A stretch of 64,000 nt of DNA from Mannheimia pernigra (lineage in GTDB: Bacteria; Pseudomonadota; Gammaproteobacteria; Enterobacterales; Pasteurellaceae): NCBI RefSeq assembly GCF_013377995.1, contig NZ_CP055305.1, forward strand, positions 1,550,001-1,614,000. Reading direction: 5' to 3'. The position numbers were made by a program, and so were the translations under genes. This document shows, one piece after another, positions 6,684 through 15,045 of the stretch (its first letter is position 1; each line of letters begins with the position of its first letter). Below the pieces are notes generated by a model. That model was given only the letters and a program-made list of their open reading frames with translations, searched no databases and had not been told where the DNA came from.

Positions 6684-9368
6684 GTGATTGAGCAACTCAA
6701 ACCACACTTAAAAGGTAAAGCTATACTGATGAAATTAGTGCTTTTATTAGCTTGCGTACTTGGTATTTATTTACTTATTGCATGGGTAAGTTATAGCCCA
6801 TTGGATAATGCTTGGTCTACAGCAAGTACCTTTACTCCGACTACTTTAAATAAAGCAGGTAGTTTCGGTGCCTGGAGCATTGATATGCTTTATGCTATGT
6901 TTGGCAAGGTAACGGTATTAATACCTTTTGCATTAATTATTTCATCAATTTATATTTTAGGTATGGGCTTAAGTGGGGAAATGAAATGGAAAATCGTTTT
7001 CTTACGATTAGTAAGTTTTCTCTTACTATTAGTAGGGCTTTCAGCATTATTTAGTGTGCTTTTCTCAAATAGTACTTATTATCTTTCTGGTGGATTTGTT
7101 GGCGGTATTTGGCATTCTCTACTTTCTGAAACCTTAGGACAATTTGCTGCATTACTGATTGCGATGATTTGTACCGTCATAGGTTTATATTTCTGTTCAG
7201 TTCAATCGCTATTACCTATCTTATCGCAATTCTATGATTGGGTAATGGCAAAGAAAGAAGAGCAACACTTTGATGAAATAACGCATAATTTGCAAAACGC
7301 AGAGCAAAATCAACCGCTTGTAGCAGATAAAGAGCAAGCCACGGCTGAAATTGAGGAAGAAAAACAGCCACAATTTACGGATATTTCTGCTTTCACTCGG
7401 CCAAATATTAGTGGTTTAAGACAAACTATGGCGGAAACACCTAATGATAGTGAAATGTATAATATTGAGCGAGATTTAGAGCTACCAACAATTAATATCA
7501 ACGCTCAGTTTGAAACCACAAATGAAATTGTTGAAGAACAGGCTGAAGCGATGGATTATCGCACCCAACGTATTCAGATGGACGACGTTGAAATGCCAAC
7601 GGTTCGTTTAAATAAAATAGTTGAAAATGAAATAGAGCCAACGATAACGCTTATAAATACAGCGTCAAATGAAACTACGCGTGCTCAAATTTATGCTCAA
7701 ATTTATGCTGAAAATAGTCTTGAGGAAGAGTATGCGGTTGAAGATGACATTAATGATACCCATGAAATGACGCCTGCATTTATGGTTACGCCACCTAAAA
7801 TGATGAAAGAGGTTGCCGAGCAGACGAATTATCCCAAAGGTTATGGCGAAACCTTAATTCACCCACTTTTACAACGAAAAGTAAACATAGAAAAACCAAC
7901 AACACCATTACCTACATTAGATTTGCTAGATAAAGCACCGATTCAAACACAACAAATTACCGAGCAAGAAATTCGTGATATTTCCGTGCGTTTAGAATCG
8001 GAATTAGCCAATTTTGGTGTAAAAGCAACCGTAGAAGATGTATTGGTTGGGCCAGTAGTGACTCGCTATGAAATTCAACCTGCAGCAGGCGTTAAAGCTG
8101 CCAAGATCACAAATTTAGCTAGTGATATTGCTCGTGCTTTAATGTTTAAAGCAATTCGTATCACAGAAGTTATTCCGAATAAACCTTATATGGGCATTGA
8201 AACGCCAAACAAATACCGTGAAACGGTTTGGTTACGTGATGTGTTAGATAGCGATGAATTCCGTCATACTACCGCAACCCTACCAATGGCACTCGGTAAA
8301 GATATTAGCGGTAACCCTGTCGTGGTAGATATGGCGAAAATGCCACATTTATTAGTTGCAGGGCAAACAGGTGGTGGAAAATCGGTGGGGGTAAATACGA
8401 TGATTTTAAGCCTCTTGTTTAAACTTTCTCCAGAACAAGTTCGCTTTATTATGATTGATCCTAAAGTGGTGGAACTTTCAATTTACAATGATATTCCTCA
8501 CTTATTAACGCCAGTGGTAACCGATATGAAAAAGGCAGCAAATGCGTTACGTTGGGCAGTTGAGGAAATGGAACGCCGTTATATTTTAGTTAGCCATTTG
8601 CAGGTGCGTAATATAGAAGGTTACAATGCTAAAATAGATCAAGCAGCAACAATGAACTTGCCAATTCCCGATCCAACGTGGCGACCTGGTGATTCAATGG
8701 ATAGTTTGCCTCCATCATTACAAAAATTGAGCTATATTGTCTTAATTGTTGATGAGTTCGCCGATTTAATGATGTCTGCTGGTAAGGAAGTAGAAGAGTA
8801 CATTATGCGTATTGCACAAAAAGCAAGAGCAGTGGGCCTTCATTTAATTCTTGCAACACAGCGTCCTTCAACTGATGTGATTACAGGCGTAATCAAAGCA
8901 AATATTCCAAGCCGTATCGCCTTTACCGTCGCTAGCCAAATTGACTCGAGAACGATTTTAGATTCTGGCGGGGCTGAAGCATTATTAGGACAAGGCGATA
9001 TGCTGTACTCTGGTGCAGGCAGCCCAGATATTATTCGAGTACACGGTGCGTTTATGAAAGATGATGAAGTACAACGTATAGCAGATAACTGGCGTGCCAG
9101 AGGCAAGCCAAATTATCTAGATAGCATCGTGGAATCAAAATCAGATGATAACGATACAAAAAATGATAATTCGGGGGGCGATTTAGATCCGCTATTTGAT
9201 GAGGTAGTCGAATATATTATCGAAACGGGTTCTGTCTCTATCAGCAATATTCAACGCCGATTCGCAGTTGGTTTTAACCGAGCAGCCAGAATTGTAGATC
9301 AGATGGAAGCACAAGGGATTGTATCTGAACCTGGCAAAGGCGGAAAACGAGAAGTGCTTGCAAGATAA
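6684..9368 (+). CDS. ftsK: DNA translocase FtsK
   Basis: Septal DNA pump that clears the chromosome terminus and activates XerCD recombination at dif. It is 894 aa, with four N-terminal membrane segments (roughly residues 13-35, 67-90, 100-125, 145-170), an acidic low-complexity linker (about 190-420), then the RecA-type motor. The Walker A loop GQTGGGKS is near residue 560, and the Walker B region IVLIVDEFADLMM is near 690. The C-terminal gamma winged helix with SISNIQRRFAVGFNRAA reads KOPS and contacts XerD. The linker is much shorter than in the 1329-aa E. coli protein, as is usual in this family. The start is GTG at 6684 with AAGGAGA five bases upstream. A likely partner site, dif, is at 29.14 kb. 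Confidence 0.97.
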   Translation: MIEQLKPHLKGKAILMKLVLLLACVLGIYLLIAWVSYSPLDNAWSTASTFTPTTLNKAGSFGAWSIDMLYAMFGKVTVLIPFALIISSIYILGMGLSGEMKWKIVFLRLVSFLLLLVGLSALFSVLFSNSTYYLSGGFVGGIWHSLLSETLGQFAALLIAMICTVIGLYFCSVQSLLPILSQFYDWVMAKKEEQHFDEITHNLQNAEQNQPLVADKEQATAEIEEEKQPQFTDISAFTRPNISGLRQTMAETPNDSEMYNIERDLELPTININAQFETTNEIVEEQAEAMDYRTQRIQMDDVEMPTVRLNKIVENEIEPTITLINTASNETTRAQIYAQIYAENSLEEEYAVEDDINDTHEMTPAFMVTPPKMMKEVAEQTNYPKGYGETLIHPLLQRKVNIEKPTTPLPTLDLLDKAPIQTQQITEQEIRDISVRLESELANFGVKATVEDVLVGPVVTRYEIQPAAGVKAAKITNLASDIARALMFKAIRITEVIPNKPYMGIETPNKYRETVWLRDVLDSDEFRHTTATLPMALGKDISGNPVVVDMAKMPHLLVAGQTGGGKSVGVNTMILSLLFKLSPEQVRFIMIDPKVVELSIYNDIPHLLTPVVTDMKKAANALRWAVEEMERRYILVSHLQVRNIEGYNAKIDQAATMNLPIPDPTWRPGDSMDSLPPSLQKLSYIVLIVDEFADLMMSAGKEVEEYIMRIAQKARAVGLHLILATQRPSTDVITGVIKANIPSRIAFTVASQIDSRTILDSGGAEALLGQGDMLYSGAGSPDIIRVHGAFMKDDEVQRIADNWRARGKPNYLDSIVESKSDDNDTKNDNSGGDLDPLFDEVVEYIIETGSVSISNIQRRFAVGFNRAARIVDQMEAQGIVSEPGKGGKREVLAR

Positions 9369-9374
9369 TCAATA

Positions 9375-9432
9375 ACAAGCGGTTAGATTTCATCAAAAGT
9401 TTGCAACTTTTAACCAAAATCTGACCGCTTGT
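9375..9432. repeat. Inverted USS pair, probable terminator after ftsK
   Basis: ACAAGCGGT (9375-9383) and its complement ACCGCTTGT (9424-9432) face each other around an AT-rich loop containing TTTGCAA, and a T-run follows. It can form a stem after ftsK, and both arms are DNA uptake signals of the Apl type. Confidence 0.7.
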
Positions 9433-9518
9433 TTTTTATTTCACTAAAATAAACCGTAGTATAAAAAGTGCTGTTGAGCTAAAATCAATCTAATTTTATG
9501 TTGAAATTGGGGAAAATT

Positions 9519-10361
9519 ATGCGATTAGGTGATTTAAGACGCAGTAAAAATGTGGAAGACAGACGAGCGAGTGGCTCAGGGCGAATGTCTGTTGGGCGAG
9601 GTAAAGGCGGTATTCTTACCTTTATTATTGTACTAGTTGGGGCTTATTATGGCGTGGATTTAAGTGGATTAATGAGCGGGCAAGAGAGCTATCAACAAAC
9701 TTCAAAGTTGGAGAGTAGTGAAGAAGCACACTTAGAAGATCTATCTTCTAAAGTATTAGCCAGCACAGAAGATATTTGGGGTGAATACTTCAAACAAAAT
9801 GGTATGGCTTACAAAGAGCCCACTTTAGTACTTTACCGTGGGGCAACTCAAACTGCTTGCGGTACAGGTCAATCTGCGATGGGGCCTTTTTACTGCCCTG
9901 TAGATCAAAAAGTCTATATAGATTTATCATTTTATGATGATATGCGTAAAAGACTTAAAGCATCAGGCGAATTTGCTTTTTCTTATGTGATTGCACACGA
10001 AGTAGGTCACCACGTTCAGAATTTATTAGGTATCACAAGTAAAACACAACGTGAACAGATGAGAGCAACATCTAAAGCGGCGGCTAACCAAATTTCAGTA
10101 AATGTGGAATTACAAGCAGACTGTTTTGCGGGTGTTTGGGGTCATCAACTGACTCAGCAAAACAGGCTAGAGCAAAGCGATATTGAAGATGCCTTTAATG
10201 CAGCACAAGCAGTAGGCGATGATAGATTACAACAGCAAAGTAGAGGCTATGTTGTGCCTGATAGCTTTACACACGGTTCATCTGCCCAGCGTCTAGCCTG
10301 GTTTAAAAAAGGATTAACAACAGGTAATCCGTCAGTTTGTAATACATTTAAAAAAATATAA
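9519..10361 (+). CDS. ypfJ: Putative neutral zinc metallopeptidase (YpfJ family)
   Basis: Membrane-anchored predicted zinc peptidase of 280 aa. After a charged N-terminus (MRLGDLRRSKNVEDRRASG) one hydrophobic helix (ILTFIIVLVGAYYGVDL) anchors the protein. The peptidase domain carries HEXXH in YVIAHEVGHHVQ, followed by ELQADCFAGVWGH with the probable third zinc ligand. Motifs CGTGQSAMGPFYCP and DSFTHGSSAQR also match E. coli YpfJ. The substrate is unknown. The ATG at 9519 is chosen over an in-frame ATG at 9498 because GGGG lies six bases upstream and homology starts there. It is a single gene between two terminators. Confidence 0.85.
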   Translation: MRLGDLRRSKNVEDRRASGSGRMSVGRGKGGILTFIIVLVGAYYGVDLSGLMSGQESYQQTSKLESSEEAHLEDLSSKVLASTEDIWGEYFKQNGMAYKEPTLVLYRGATQTACGTGQSAMGPFYCPVDQKVYIDLSFYDDMRKRLKASGEFAFSYVIAHEVGHHVQNLLGITSKTQREQMRATSKAAANQISVNVELQADCFAGVWGHQLTQQNRLEQSDIEDAFNAAQAVGDDRLQQQSRGYVVPDSFTHGSSAQRLAWFKKGLTTGNPSVCNTFKKI

Positions 10362-10385
10362 AAATACATTTGCAAAAATACTAAT

Positions 10386-10403
10386 GCACTATTATGATAG
10401 TGC
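10386..10403. promoter_or_regulatory. TrpR-like operator upstream of aroG
   Basis: The palindrome GCACTAT-TATG-ATAGTGC has the TrpR half-sites GNACTA and TAGTNC at the exact spacing of the E. coli operator (6 bp). The central bases differ from CTAGTTAACTAG only in the middle. It contains a TATGAT that could be the aroG -10 box, so a bound repressor would block the promoter. Found by eye; no binding data. Confidence 0.55.
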
Positions 10404-10440
10404 GATATTTGTTGTAAATATAGAAATTAGAGAGTAAAAA

Positions 10441-11529
10441 ATGGCTTATACAGATACCAAAAATGACGATGTGAGAATTACCCATATTGAGGAATTATTA
10501 CCGCCAGTTGCATTATTAGAGCGTTATCCTGCCAGTGATATAGCCGCAGCAACCGTTGAGCAAACTCGCAAGGCAATCCATAAAATTTTACACGGTGCAG
10601 ATGACCGCTTATTGGTTGTCATCGGACCTTGCTCCATTCACGATCCAAATGCTGCATTGGAATATGCACAGAAAATTAAAGAGATACGTGCAAATCCTAA
10701 AATTAATCAACACTTAGAAGTAGTAATGCGTGTTTATTTTGAAAAACCGCGTACGACGGTAGGCTGGAAAGGCTTAATCAATGACCCATATTTGAATGAA
10801 ACATATTCGTTAAATGATGGGTTACGCATTGCTCGTAAAGTTTTATCTGATATTAATGATTTAACCGTCCCCGCTGCTGGCGAGTTTTTAGATATGATCA
10901 CTCCACAATATATGGCAGATTTTATGAGTTGGGGAGCAATTGGAGCAAGAACAACAGAATCACAAGTTCACCGTGAACTTGCTTCTGGTTTATCTTGTGC
11001 AGTTGGTTTTAAAAATGGCACAAATGGTAGCGTAAAAATTGCACTAGATGCCATTTCTTCAGCAAAATCACCACACCATTTCTTATCTGTTAATAAATTC
11101 GGGCATTCTGCTATTGTAACTACCGCAGGTAACCCAGATTGCCATATTATTTTACGTGGCGGAGATAAGGGCACTAACTACGATGCAACCTCTATTCAAG
11201 AGGCTTGTGTTGCTATCGAAAAATCAGGAGGACGCACACACGTAATGGTTGATTTTAGTCACGCTAATAGCCAAAAACAATTTAAACGCCAAATGGACGT
11301 ATGTGAAGATATCTGTAAACAAATTTCAGACGGTTCAGAATTTATTTCTGGGGTGATGATTGAAAGCCATTTAGTTGAAGGTCGTCAAGATTTAATTGAA
11401 GGAAAAGGTTTAGAGGCGTTAGTTTACGGGCAAAGCATTACCGATGGTTGTATTGGTTGGGAAGATAGCGAAAAAGCTCTATTTGCCTTAGCCGAAGCGG
11501 TAGAACAACGCCGTAAAAATCGCCCATAA
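10441..11529 (+). CDS. aroG: DAHP synthase (AroG type)
   Basis: Condenses phosphoenolpyruvate and erythrose 4-phosphate to DAHP, the first step of the shikimate pathway; cytoplasmic; 362 aa. Characteristic blocks are LLVVIGPCSIHDP (about residues 57-69), VYFEKPRTTVGWKGLINDP, PAAGEFLDMITPQY, SWGAIGARTTESQVHRELAS, and HCI-type metal-site residues in HVMVDFSHANSQKQ. It is closest to the Phe-sensitive AroG isoenzyme, but the TrpR-like operator upstream suggests that tryptophan may control expression here. AGAGAG precedes the ATG. The pathway's last step, aroC, is at the far end of this window. Confidence 0.94.
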   Translation: MAYTDTKNDDVRITHIEELLPPVALLERYPASDIAAATVEQTRKAIHKILHGADDRLLVVIGPCSIHDPNAALEYAQKIKEIRANPKINQHLEVVMRVYFEKPRTTVGWKGLINDPYLNETYSLNDGLRIARKVLSDINDLTVPAAGEFLDMITPQYMADFMSWGAIGARTTESQVHRELASGLSCAVGFKNGTNGSVKIALDAISSAKSPHHFLSVNKFGHSAIVTTAGNPDCHIILRGGDKGTNYDATSIQEACVAIEKSGGRTHVMVDFSHANSQKQFKRQMDVCEDICKQISDGSEFISGVMIESHLVEGRQDLIEGKGLEALVYGQSITDGCIGWEDSEKALFALAEAVEQRRKNRP

Positions 11530-11560
11530 AATTTCAATTTTCATCTAATTTTTATATAAT

Positions 11561-11591
11561 GGCGTACGTTTAAACGTATGCCTTTTATTTT
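11561..11591 (+). terminator. Terminator after aroG, in the tsaB leader
   Basis: GGCGTACGTTT/AAACGTATGCC (11561-11582; one G-T pair) followed by TTTTATTTTT. A TATAAT (11554-11559) immediately before it may be the -10 box of tsaB, in which case the hairpin would sit in the tsaB 5' leader. Confidence 0.55.
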
Positions 11592-11601
11592 TAGAGAGAT
11601 T

Positions 11602-12291
11602 ATGACAACAATTCTTGCTTTAGATACTGCAACAGAAGCCTGTTCGGTTGCCTTACTTCATAATGAAAAAGTGTTCACACTTGATGAAATCAGCCCTCGC
11701 TCCCACACGCAACGTATTTTACCCATGGTGGATGAGTTACTCACTCAAGCTAATATTCAAATTAAAGACGTGAATTATTTAGTATTTGGGCGTGGTCCAG
11801 GTAGTTTTACTGGGGTAAGAGTAGGCGTAAGTGTTGCCCAAGGCTTGGCAATGGGGGCAAACTTGCCGGTCATTGCTATTTCCAATTTAAAAGCAATGGC
11901 AGAAGAAGCTTACCAAAAACTGGGGGCAGAAAACGTCATTGCCTTAATTGATGCTCGAATGAATGAAGTTTATTTTGCTCAATTTTCAAGAAATGGCGAC
12001 AAGTGGACTGAAATCGTCACAGAACAAGTCTGCTCGCCAGAAGCGGCAATTCAACAATTTCAAATAACTGAAAATACCCTTGTCGTAGGCACAGGCTGGG
12101 CGGCTTATTCGCAATTTTCCGAGAAAAATCTACCGCTTGTAGTCAGTGAAATTACCTTACCTTCTAGCGAATATATGTTATCTCTTGCACAAACTGAAAT
12201 TCAGCTAGGAAATATACAATCTGCCCTAGAAATAGAGCCTGTTTATTTAAGAAATGAAGTAACTTGGGAAAAATTACCCAATAAACGATAA
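11602..12291 (+). CDS. tsaB: tRNA t6A37 modification protein TsaB
   Basis: TsaB (YeaZ) is the scaffold partner of TsaD and TsaE in making N6-threonylcarbamoyladenosine at position 37 of ANN-decoding tRNAs. It is 229 aa. The ASKHA-fold N-terminus reads MTTILALDTATEACSVAL, and the family block VFGRGPGSFTGVRVGVSVAQ follows near residue 75. The ATG at 11602 follows AGAGAG and fits homology; the in-frame ATG at 11578 lies in the aroG terminator. The C-terminal half, after about residue 120, is less conserved, as usual. Confidence 0.92.
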   Translation: MTTILALDTATEACSVALLHNEKVFTLDEISPRSHTQRILPMVDELLTQANIQIKDVNYLVFGRGPGSFTGVRVGVSVAQGLAMGANLPVIAISNLKAMAEEAYQKLGAENVIALIDARMNEVYFAQFSRNGDKWTEIVTEQVCSPEAAIQQFQITENTLVVGTGWAAYSQFSEKNLPLVVSEITLPSSEYMLSLAQTEIQLGNIQSALEIEPVYLRNEVTWEKLPNKR

Positions 12292-12293
12292 TG

Positions 12294-12358
12294 ACAAGCG
12301 GTTAAATTTCTACCATTTTTTGCGATTTGCAAATCTTCAGAGAAATTTAACCGCTTGT
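12294..12358. repeat. Inverted USS pair between tsaB and tdk
   Basis: ACAAGCGGTTAAATTTC (12294-12310) pairs with GAAATTTAACCGCTTGT (ending 12358), with TTTGCAAA-like sequence in the loop. It lies between convergent genes and probably terminates both. Confidence 0.75.
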
Positions 12359-12365
12359 TTATCTA

Positions 12366-12947
12366 CTATAATTTACCCAATTTTTGCTTGTAGTGATAAC
12401 GACAAACCGAGAGATATTTATCATTACCACCAATTTGGATTTGCTCGCCTTCTTTAATTGCATCGCCTTTCTCATTTAAGCGAATAACAAAATGGGCTTT
12501 TTTGCCACAATCACAGATGGTTTTAAGTTCTTCTAATTCATCTGCCCACGCCAATAAGTATTTACTGCCTTCAAATAATTCAGCTTGGAAATCGGTGCGT
12601 AGCCCGTAGCAGAGTACAGGAATTTTTAATTTATCAACCACATCACCTAATTGGTAAACTTGGGCCTTTGTTAAAAATTGTGCCTCATCAATTAAGATAC
12701 AGTGTAACGTTTGATTGCTACAAGATTGTTTAATTTCTGTAAATAAATTCGTTTCAACATTAAATAATGTGGCTTCTTGTGAAATGCCGATGCGTGAGCT
12801 GACTTTTCCGACACCAAAACGGTCATCAATTGCAGCAGTATAAACTAACGTATTCATACCGCGCTCTTGGTAATTATAAGAAGATTGAAGTAGCGTGGTT
12901 GATTTTCCTGCATTCATTGATGAGTAGTAAAAATAGAGCTTTGCCAT
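12366..12947 (-). CDS. tdk: Thymidine kinase
   Basis: ATP-dependent phosphorylation of thymidine to dTMP (salvage), 193 aa, type II (TK1-like) enzyme. The P-loop SSMNAGKST is at residues 9-17, Walker B LIDEAQFL near 86-93, and the lasso with zinc-binding cysteines in CDCGKKAHF near 145 and CRYH near the C-terminus. Convergent to tsaB; zapB lies upstream on the same strand, separated by a terminator. Confidence 0.95.
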   Translation of the reverse strand: MAKLYFYYSSMNAGKSTTLLQSSYNYQERGMNTLVYTAAIDDRFGVGKVSSRIGISQEATLFNVETNLFTEIKQSCSNQTLHCILIDEAQFLTKAQVYQLGDVVDKLKIPVLCYGLRTDFQAELFEGSKYLLAWADELEELKTICDCGKKAHFVIRLNEKGDAIKEGEQIQIGGNDKYLSVCRYHYKQKLGKL

Positions 12948-12967
12948 AATATATAAAACAATAAAAA

Positions 12968-12989
12968 AACGGCTAACAATTTAGCCGTT
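12968..12989 (-). terminator. Terminator after zapB
   Basis: AACGGCTAA (12968-12976) and TTAGCCGTT (12981-12989) with a 4-nt loop; on the - strand the stem is followed by a T-run. It separates zapB from tdk. Confidence 0.8.
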
Positions 12990-13002
12990 CGCGGATTAAA
13001 AA

Positions 13003-13221
13003 TTAAACGTTATCAATTTGACCTAGAAGTGAACGTAAACGCTCTTGGAAGTTTTGCTGTTCAACTTTTAATTGCTCGTATTCGTGACGTAATGTTTCGT
13101 TTTCTTGCTTAGCCGCATCATTTTTGCCTTTTAATTCTTCTACTTCTAATTGAAGTAATTGAATTGTTTCAACAGCTTGTTTAATTTTCTCTTCTAATTG
13201 ATCTAAAACCGATAATGACAT
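13003..13221 (-). CDS. zapB: Cell division protein ZapB
   Basis: Small coiled-coil protein (72 aa) that stabilises the Z-ring through ZapA and links it to MatP at the terminus. Heptad pattern runs almost the whole length (LDQLEEKIKQAVETIQLLQL, then VEELKGKNDAAKQ), ending in FQERLRSLLGQID, which matches E. coli ZapB (WQERLQALLGRM). GAGGGAA precedes the ATG. Single-gene unit with its own terminator. Confidence 0.9.
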   Translation of the reverse strand: MSLSVLDQLEEKIKQAVETIQLLQLEVEELKGKNDAAKQENETLRHEYEQLKVEQQNFQERLRSLLGQIDNV

Positions 13222-13413
13222 AATAAATTCCCTCTAAAATATTTAAAATTGCGAAGATTATACTCTAAATCTGACCTTATTTTTATAAAAAAGTTTGCCT
13301 ATTTATGAATTTCTATTCAAATGATGATTTTTTAGTAACATCGCTTCTTAGTTGCTGATAAAATACAGCTTCTCTTCTTTTAAAGTTTTTCTTTCAAGAA
13401 ACTAAGGAATAAA

Positions 13414-14433
13414 ATGAAACGAACTCTTTCTTTTGAATTTTCTCGTGTAACAGAAGCTGCTGCACTTGCGGCATATTCTTGGCTTGGGCGTGGTAATAAA
13501 CATTCGGCAGATGAAGCGGCAGTTAAAGCTATGCGTTTTATGCTTAATCAAATGGCAATACGAGGCGAAGTCGTGATTGGTGAGGGAGAAATTGATGAAG
13601 CACCAATGCTGTATATTGGCGAAAAAATTGGTTTATCTCGTCTTGAAGATGATGAAATCAGTATTGCAGTTGATCCGATTGATGGTACACGAATGACTGC
13701 AATGGGGCAGGCGAATGCACTTTCTGTTCTTGCGGCAGGAGGGAAAGAAACATTCTTAAAAGCCCCTGATATGTATATGGAAAAATTAGTCGTTGGTCCT
13801 GAATGTAAAGGAATGATTGATTTAAATTTGCCACTGGAACAAAACCTTCGTCGAATTGCTTCTAAAAAAGGAAAACTACTTTCTCAATTAACGATTGCTA
13901 TTTTAGCTAAACCTCGACACGAGCAGATTATTGCGGACGTACAAAAGCTCGGGGTTAGAGTGATAGCAATTCCAGATGGTGATGTTGCAGCAGCCGTGCA
14001 ATGTTGTTTACCCGATAACGAACTTGATTTGCTTTACGGTATCGGTGGAGCACCTGAAGGGGTTGTAGCAGGTGCAGCCATTCGGGCATTAGGCGGTGAT
14101 ATGAATGCAAAACTGATTCCTCGTAATCAAGTAAAAGGAAATAGTCCTGAGCATTTAACAGCGACTGAAAAAGAGATTTCTCGCTGTAAAGAAATGAATG
14201 TGCCAATTAACACGGTACTAAAATTAGAAGAGTTGGTGCGTGATGATAATATCGTTTTTGTTGCAACGGGAATCACATCTGGCGATTTACTCAACGGTAT
14301 TAAACGTAGAAGCAATATTGCCAGCACAGAAACTTTGTTAATTCGCGGTAAATCAAGAACTATCCGTAGAATTCAATCTCATCATTATATTGATCGTAAA
14401 GATAATGAATTACTTTCATTAATGGATTTATAA
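13414..14433 (+). CDS. glpX: Class II fructose-1,6-bisphosphatase
   Basis: Hydrolyses fructose 1,6-bisphosphate to fructose 6-phosphate in gluconeogenesis; Mn-dependent; 339 aa. GEGEIDEAPMLYIGE lies at residues 56-70, and the lithium-sensitive phosphatase metal motif DPIDGTRMT at 87-95. GIGGAPEGVVAGA and the C-terminal LLIRGKSRTIRRIQSHHY complete the GlpX signature. It stands alone, without glpFK. TAAGGAA precedes the ATG. A short perfect hairpin terminator follows. Confidence 0.95.
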   Translation: MKRTLSFEFSRVTEAAALAAYSWLGRGNKHSADEAAVKAMRFMLNQMAIRGEVVIGEGEIDEAPMLYIGEKIGLSRLEDDEISIAVDPIDGTRMTAMGQANALSVLAAGGKETFLKAPDMYMEKLVVGPECKGMIDLNLPLEQNLRRIASKKGKLLSQLTIAILAKPRHEQIIADVQKLGVRVIAIPDGDVAAAVQCCLPDNELDLLYGIGGAPEGVVAGAAIRALGGDMNAKLIPRNQVKGNSPEHLTATEKEISRCKEMNVPINTVLKLEELVRDDNIVFVATGITSGDLLNGIKRRSNIASTETLLIRGKSRTIRRIQSHHYIDRKDNELLSLMDL

Positions 14434-14444
14434 ACTTTTCTATC

Positions 14445-14468
14445 AAATCGGGCAATGCCCGATTTTAC
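14445..14468 (+). terminator. Terminator after glpX
   Basis: AAATCGGGC (14445-14453), AAT loop, GCCCGATTT (14457-14465), then a weak T-rich tail. Between convergent genes. Confidence 0.7.
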
Positions 14469-14481
14469 TTTCACTACAGCG

Positions 14482-14811
14482 TCACGATTCTTCTGATTTA
14501 TGAGTATTAATTGCACATAAATTAAATCCTAATGTTTCCGCTACCACGTAAACCGTCTGAAATTTGACTTGGCTTGGATCTTTAAATAAACGTTTAAGGG
14601 TAGAGCTAGAAACCCCTGTTTGCATTTCAAGTGTAATAAGCTCAATCCCTAATAATTTTCTTTGAGCATTTAATTGCTTCCCGAAATCGACCAAATCATT
14701 AATTTTATTCTTTTCAAATAATTTCTGCTCTTCTTGCTCTTGCTTTAATGCTTGTTTTCTTAATTGGTTTAACTGGTTAATTTGATTTTGTAATTCTACT
14801 GAAAGTTTCAT
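14482..14811 (-). CDS. Small helix-turn-helix protein, function unknown
   Basis: A 109-aa protein in two parts. Residues 1-45 form a charged, Gln/Glu/Lys-rich predicted coiled coil (QINQLNQLRKQALKQEQEEQ). Residues 50-100 form a Cro/CI-type HTH (LLGIELITLEMQTGVSSSTL, then LKRLFKDPSQVKFQTVYVVA). AAAGGAAAAATA gives a good ribosome-binding site, and the gene has its own upstream region of about 230 bp shared with divergent pepP. I do not recognise a named family. It could regulate itself or pepP, but no operator was seen. No toxin-like partner is adjacent. Confidence 0.7.
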   Translation of the reverse strand: MKLSVELQNQINQLNQLRKQALKQEQEEQKLFEKNKINDLVDFGKQLNAQRKLLGIELITLEMQTGVSSSTLKRLFKDPSQVKFQTVYVVAETLGFNLCAINTHKSEES

Positions 14812-15045
14812 TATTTTTCCTTTGTAATCTTGATGGTTTGTTTTTGGCTTATTTTTCTGCTTGTTTTGATGTTTAAGATCATTTGTGGTTTATTTTATTT
14901 TTATTGTTCGTATGTGAGCTAAATTTTATTTTTATAAGATGTGGTGGTGTCAATTATAAGCTTTGTAAAGATTGAAGCCAATTAAAAATATCGCATCGCT
15001 TGTGTTAAAATATGAAATACTAAAAGAAAATAAACAGGATAATGT

